DNA of 64,000 nucleotides, taken from the NCBI GenBank assembly GCA_029931535.1, contig JAQPZY010001675.1, positions 6,017,501-6,081,500 on the forward strand. The letters are read 5' to 3'. Every line of letters begins with the position of its first letter. The stretch's first letter is position 1. The stretch is from Margaritifera margaritifera. Lineage: Eukaryota; Mollusca; Bivalvia; Unionida; Margaritiferidae. The position numbers and the translations under genes are program-made. The notes beneath the pieces are model-generated. The model was not told the DNA's origin. It was given only the letters and a program-made list of their open reading frames with translations, and made no database searches. Of the stretch, positions 58,855 to 64,000 are shown in pieces.

Positions 58855-61800
58855 GATAAATCAATTGTCGTCGCAGCCAGATAACCCAATTGTATTTAGC
58901 AACACTGGATGCATACTATGGTTATCTGATATGATCATGTTCATCGTCGCGTACTGTTTTTTTCTAGATAGAGCATCAAAGTAATCGTTGCGTGTGATTG
59001 CGTTTTTAACAACGCATTTCTTGATTCCTTTTGCTCGTTTTTTTTCCCAGCATATCAAACATATACATTTTAAGATCGCACTGCAGTTACTTTCTTGGTC
59101 TCAGCAGCATGCTCTTCTTTGAATTTGCCAACAGTCATTTTGTTGTTTTCATCATAAATTTCTTGATCATGATATCATCATCTTGAGGATATTCAGAAAG
59201 TTCAAGGTGTTCTTTTATCGCAAACAAGTCCTCATAAACATCAACTGCCATAATATCGTAGCATAACGAGTCTGTGTCAGTAAGCAACAGTTTGGCCTGA
59301 TCGTCATATTTCTTTTTGATTATGCCATAGTGAAATTCATACATGAGATATTTGGACAAATCAAGCTCGGCAAAACCAACATAGATGGGCTTGTTAAGTT
59401 TTACGTGCGTTTTCTTGCTATGCATTGCCACTAGATTATCATCAGAGATCTTCATGCTTATAAAAGTTGGGTCTGCCACTAATTTTTTACAACGCTTGAC
59501 ATCGTTGACAATTTCGACATTTTCCCCACGCCTGACATTTTCCGTACACTTGCCAAAGACTGAATTGTGCATTAGATTGAAACAATCTTTTTCGAAGTCA
59601 TTTGTCGCTGCAATTCACTTTTTTTGTTAAAGCTGATGTACGGTTTTAGCCAGGCTTCTTGTTTGAAACTTAGTACGCGGTGTACTTGAATCAGATTTAA
59701 TCCTAGGTCAAGGCACTGCTGCAGATTTGTATAGTGGAAATACATAGCGGTATTTATCATTAGATTTGGAATCAGCTTTGGTACTTTGAAGTTGCCGACT
59801 CCTAGTTTTTCTTTAAGATCAGCAGAGTATTTACTTAACATATCGTCATCAACCATCGTGCTCTCAGGAGCCAAAGGATAGTTATTGTGATCATCATATA
59901 ATTTAGCAGGACACTCAAGATCGACTTCAAAAACGTAGCCAGTGTCATTATCGTTGTGTAATAATTCCTCTGTAAAGCTTTCTGCTGCCATCCACTGAAA
60001 ATAACCAAATGGTAGCTTCTGTGACGTGGCCTACTCAGGGAGGTTGTTGGAATCTAGATATGTGATATATTTTGATTCTTTTTCTGGATCGTAGCCGCAT
60101 ATATATTTGTTATTAGCCACAGAATGCATATGTGTGATGACTGAAATCCCACCACGGATTCCTTTTTAAATAAAATTTTACATGTCGACATCTGTAAGTA
60201 GCTCCAGATTAATTCATTTTTAATGCTGCATTACAAGAAAAAACAGGACAAGAATAATATGCATCAGGATCTAATTTGTAATAGGACAAGCATAGATCTC
60301 TTAAATTCTCAAATACATCAGCAAGCAACAATACATCAGTTTTCAGGTAAAGATCATGTTAGTCGCCCATATTGTTCATGTTAAATTTAGTCCAAACATT
60401 TTTTGGCATGATCGTAATCAGCACTGGAAACATTTGCCCTGCTCAGATTGCTGAAAAAGCTTTCTTGTTGTGGCAGCGAGATCTCATCAAACTTTTCCGA
60501 TGATGACATGTACTCGTAAGGATAAATTCCTTTGCGTTTGACGAGATCAAGTTTGTCGTGAGCGCCAAATTATTCTGCATTATATCTAAATGCTTCTGTA
60601 TTTTTTTTTACAAGATTCATAAACTGCAGGCTGTAAATTAAACGCAGGTCACCAAGAGAAAATTAGATATTTGTCTATGTTATTTGGAATACATGTAATC
60701 CTTTTTTTCAAATTTCCCAAAGTGCTTTACGATAAGATGCGAATCAATGCCTCGCAGTTATGAAATACTACTGGAACAAACTCGGGTCGTCTTAATTTCA
60801 GAGCCAGGTCGTCTTAATTTTTATGAGCGGCACCATGATACTTGCCAGTAAAATAACAATGATCCAGAACTCTATCATTGCCATGTTGCTGATTACAAAT
60901 CCAACACAACACAGCTTGAGAAAAATCTTCTTGGTCCTGATCACTAAAATTCATTTTTGCTGGTCTAATATTATTGACGTACTTGGCCTCATCGAGCAAA
61001 CTTTGTATGATATGCTTACCAGCCTTTTCTCCGCGATACAATTGTATTGGCTTACTTAACGCATTGTTGACACAAATGACTTTGTAAGCGTAGTCATATG
61101 GAACATGCTCCTGATAATTTCTTGTAAAAGTTTTTCAAGATTATTGTCTGCACCCTCGACTGGAATCAACTGTGATTCGAAATCAGCATAAATTATAAAA
61201 GATACTCGAGCCATATTACTGAAATTATAAAATGATACCGTATTATGTTTTTTTATCAGGCATGATAGTTTTTGCGACATCAAAACAATCTAGTCCATGA
61301 GCCGTGAGCAATTCTTCTGAAGAGTAGCCACGTAAACATTTCATGCCGTAATGTATTTTACATTTGTGCTTTCTATGTTGGCCATTCATCAAACATAAAA
61401 ACTTTTTTTCTCCAGCAGTAATGACCATCGTTGGTGTTGCCATGAATATAAGGCAATACGATCTTAACATCGCTAGCAAACGAAGAAATATGAAGTGGAT
61501 AGATCACTGACTTACCGTCTGTGCCAAAGATGTTGATAGACATATTATTTTGTCGCTCAAATTTTGGAACGTCATCGATCTAGACAGGAAACTTAACGCC
61601 GGTAAAATTTAACTCGCTTTCATGCTGGATATAATTGCTGAGTCGATTTGGATTTGCTTGCAGCTGGATGCAGTGTAGATAACACAGTGCACATGAAGCA
61701 TTTGTTGTCATTAATTTTTATATTAACGCAACTTTGGCTACCTTTTATTTTTGCTGGTGATGCCAAATATGATTTAGCTCGTAACGGATTGTATTTGGCA

Positions 61801-62177
61801 GTATTAACAATGCAAGCTGTGACACCTTGCAAAACCCAACCAGAGCCTTGTCTTTGAAAATTATCAATGCTATTTTGAAGAGCCTTAAAAACGTTGTTAA
61901 TGTCAAAGTTATGATGAAATGTTCGAACTGGTTTTGAAATGAATTGCTCTTCGGTTTCACTATCTTCTTCCTTCCGTAAGTACAAAACGCTAATGCCAAC
62001 AGAAAACTTTATGCCACGATGTAAACGCAACTCCTCTACCAAAATCTGTTTTATGCCAGGTTTAACAACCTTTGTAAAAACATCAAGTGGCATCAACCTC
62101 ATATTGTTTAAGGTGAACGTTTGGCCAAAGGCAGCAAAAGCCAGACAATTTTCTCTAAAGGTCATCTTTGTGCTCAT
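58840..62177 (-). pseudogene. protein-primed DNA polymerase B (Polinton pPolB), degenerate
   Basis: Pieces in order on the minus strand. N-terminal region with RQGSGWVLQGV and KCFMCTVLSTLHPAASKS (62177-61620). A zinc-knuckle-like part (61479-61243). The exonuclease start FIIYADFESQL (about 61200). An embedded HNH-like CWICNQQHGNDRVLDHCYFT (about 60930). Motif A region with YLDSNNL followed by a stop (about 60050). Motif C TDTDSLCYD (about 59270). The C-terminal RAKGIKKCVVKNAIT and TIGLSGCDDN (59058-58861). Catalytic acids D-F-E and D-T-D are still visible, but numerous stops and frameshifts break it into at least eight frames. It replicates linear DNA from a protein primer in intact elements. 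Confidence 0.88.
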
Positions 62178-62519
62178 TATATATAGGGTTTTTCATTGTC
62201 TAATTGGTTGTTTCTAACATTTCTAATAAATTAAATCTGCTGATACAGAACATACTGTGGCACATAAGCAGATTGTTATCATATGAAATATTAATTTATC
62301 CATTATGATTCAGCAGATGCTGCTGCTTACTTGTAAGAAGTACTTGACATTTAGGATTGCCTATTGGCTTTGTAGTGAGATTTAGTTTAAAATTTGCATG
62401 AGGATTTATGTACAATGTTACGATGGCATCAAGAAGCATTTTTCAGGTTTCTCAAGGTAAACATCTGTGATATAAACAATTGTATTTTGGCATAATATAT
62501 AATTTGTTTGTAAATAAAA

Positions 62520-62910
62520 TGTTTGATTACGACCAGGTTTATGATGAAAACGAAAATGCTGTTGTTCGCGATTATGATGATTACAATCAAACAGATAATA
62601 CGCATAATTCATTACAATATGAGGCCATAAAAAGTACACCAGAAAATATCACATCAGAAACAAGCTAGCGCGATTTAATTTGACGTCTGATGAATGGTCG
62701 CCATTTAACGAGATTTTTACCAGATTTATTACATTTAGCTTGCCCGGAAGACAGATATTTATCAAGTTTTATTACGTTTTCAAGAAAATATTTTTGCTAA
62801 TGGGACTACATGACAAAACGACGATGTGCAAACCAGTTACTAGTAAACAAAATACTGAGTATGAAAAAATTCTTTCTCAGTACTTGCCAGAATGTGATCT
62901 GATGGTCTGA
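62520..62910 (+). pseudogene. unidentified Polinton ORF, frameshifted
   Basis: From ATG 62520: a very acidic start MFDYDQVYDENENAVVRDYD, stopping at 62668. A shift of frame at about 62655 allows continuation KLARFNLTSDEWSPFNEIFT and YYVFKKIFLLMGLHDKT to 62910. The two parts are complementary in position and may be one ~130-residue protein. I recognise no family. It lies between pPolB and integrase on the opposite strand. Confidence 0.4.
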
Positions 62911-62929
62911 TATCTACAGGTAATGTTGC

Positions 62930-63478
62930 TATGATATCTGAAGCACAGTTGTTATATGTTTGTAGCTGATAGTTCTTGTTCGTAAAAAGATCCTGAGATT
63001 GGTTCGCCATTGAGATCTGCAATTTTGTATGTGACAGGAATTGTCTTTAGTATTTGTGTCACCGTAAATATTTCTTTAGACCAGTTTGCCGTATGACCTT
63101 TTTCAAACATTTTTTTAGCCTGGAAATTCTGATGCGATCACCTACTTTGAACTTGTGTGCAAAACATAATTTGTTTGCAACACTATCCTGATTTAATTAA
63201 TCGCTAGCTTGTGCTGGTGTAATTCCAATGCTTTTATGTTTTGTGTTATTGAATTTGTCCACTAGCGACTGCAGCACATCTACATAATTATTTGTTTTAT
63301 TTTTTTGTAAAGTGCTTCCACATTCCATTTTTAGCGTTCGATTGAATCTTTCAACAACTGCTGCTTTGCCCTCATTGAACGTAGATTACTTATGCATTTT
63401 ATTTTCTTCACGCCACTTCTCAAACGTATTATTGTAAAATTCAGCGCCATGATCTACCCAAAGTTTAGCATACCATTT
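62930..63478 (-). pseudogene. Polinton retroviral-type integrase, C-terminal part
   Basis: From the right: WYAKLWVDHGAEFYNNTFEK (second catalytic Asp region DHGAEF), a TAA where a Tyr is expected, then NEGKAAVVERFNRTLKMECG (Glu region), KHKSIGITPAQAS with a second stop, and the C-terminal FKVGDRIRISRLKK. After a frameshift come FEKGHTANWSKEIFTVTQIL and ADLNGEPISGSFYEQELS. The N-terminal zinc finger and first Asp are missing because a TIR element begins at 63479. Confidence 0.85.
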
Positions 63479-63657
63479 ATACTCGTTTATATGTCGGGTA
63501 CAATTGCAAGCAACATAAACTCTGATCTGCCTTTGCATAATGCGCCGGCATATCAGGATCTATGTTGTTTGTTCTACTGATTAGTCCTAGCAAACTGTAT
63601 AGATCCTGATCTGGGCCTGTGCAGTTTGCAGTTGGATCCGACTTATAAGCGGCTATA
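63479..63657. mobile_element. TIR element, 'TATACTCGCATATAAG' family, copy 3
   Basis: Starts TATACTCGTTTATATGTCGG and ends CCGACTTATAAGCGGCTATA, the best-preserved inverted ends of the three copies. It shares the core 'cataatgcgccggca', 'tgttgtttgttctactgatt' and 'agtccta' with 34904-35112. It interrupts the integrase remnant. Confidence 0.8.
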
Positions 63658-63939
63658 AACGGTACCTCAACCACAAGGTGTCCAAGTAATTCTGAGAACC
63701 ACAACCTATTTATCACGTGCATTAGACTTTAGGGAGACAAGGGTGTCTATACTTTTACGTGGGCTACAAGATTTATAGAAAATATAAAGCTAAAAGGAAA
63801 GAAAAGCAAAACCTACCTCTAATTAGAATTAACCGTGTGTTTTGAGAATATTCTGCGCGTATTTCAACATTATCGATTTCCCCGGTGAATATGTTGTGAT
63901 AGTTCGAGCATAATGATCTGCCCATTTGGACTTTTTGGA
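63658..63939. other. stretch between the TIR element and tRNA-like sequence
   Basis: No integrase continuation and no other recognisable feature. Confidence 0.4.
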
Positions 63940-64000
63940 ACAGCGGTAGCTCAGTTGTTAGAGCGTAGGACTCATAATCCAAGGGTCACGGGTTCGATAC
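63940..64000 (+). tRNA. tRNA-Met(CAT)-like sequence, cut by window edge
   Basis: Layout: acceptor strand acagcgg, TA, D-stem GCTC/GAGC around AGTTGTTA, anticodon arm TAGGA-CTCATAA-TCCAA (anticodon CAT at 63973-63975, one mismatch in the stem), variable GGGTC, T-arm ACGGG-TTCGATA-C. The 3' acceptor strand is outside the window. It could be a true elongator tRNA-Met gene or the head of a tRNA-derived SINE; the acceptor strand needed to decide is missing. Confidence 0.6.

Larger units (their letters stand above)
58485..63478. mobile_element. decayed Polinton/Maverick-like element
   Basis: The combination of a protein-primed family B DNA polymerase and a retroviral-type integrase defines Polintons. 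Here both are on the minus strand, only about 0.75 kb apart. Two plus-strand frames accompany them: a NUMOD4/HNH nuclease and an unidentified ORF. No capsid, packaging ATPase or protease gene is visible and no terminal inverted repeats were found, so the element is partial. Its right side is cut by a TIR element. All genes carry stops or frameshifts. Confidence 0.8.

Overview
The window looks like a piece of an AT-rich, intron-rich, repeat-laden invertebrate nuclear genome, most likely a bivalve or other mollusc. That guess rests on the animal-type gene structures, the tRNA-derived SINEs, the DIRS, Penelope and Polinton remnants, and long interspersed elements built around ~120-150 bp internal tandem repeats. 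The species cannot be named from the sequence.

Only two host protein genes can be supported, both on the minus strand. (1) The 5' half of EXOSC4 (RRP41, RNA exosome ring): exon 1 at 5283-5453 and exon 2 at 166-372; later exons lie beyond the left edge. (2) A complete eIF6 gene with seven coding exons between 45949 and 22121. The exon phases agree throughout and give a 245-residue protein, the same length as human eIF6; the last exon adds only 10 coding bases. Everything else is mobile or tandemly repeated DNA, much of it inside the introns of these genes.

Layout. 1-5453: EXOSC4; its intron holds a 27-bp minisatellite that abuts the exon 2 acceptor, a 1.9-kb hAT-like fold-back element and a 111-bp hAT-like hairpin MITE. 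8110-11292: a decayed Ty3/Gypsy element whose integrase lies upstream of reverse transcriptase (Gmr1-like order). 11.5-20.5 kb: arrays of three ~120-150 bp repeat families (A, B, C), a 94-bp perfect palindrome, SINEs, a LINE remnant and a 60-bp minisatellite. 22.1-46 kb: eIF6, with introns carrying more A/B/C/D arrays, a pogo-like TIR element, a 25-bp direct-repeat-flanked insertion, a decayed DIRS element, MITEs and an antisense LINE remnant. 46.4-52 kb: a LINE remnant about 0.46 kb upstream of the eIF6 start codon, obscure coding debris, and a Penelope-like GIY-YIG fragment followed by a hammerhead-like tail. 54.8-57.9 kb: a second pogo-like TIR pair and a long ~33-bp minisatellite interrupted by a hAT-like element. 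58.5-63.5 kb: a decayed Polinton/Maverick-like element (protein-primed DNA polymerase B, retroviral-type integrase, a convergent NUMOD4/HNH nuclease and an unidentified ORF), cut by a TIR element at 63479. 63940-64000: a tRNA-Met(CAT)-like sequence running off the right edge.

The most unusual items are the IN-before-RT Gypsy element, proved within one open frame; the HNH gene at the edge of the Polinton; the tandem-repeat elements that share a hairpin-plus-CTAA 3' end; and the minisatellite that supplies the EXOSC4 splice acceptor tract.
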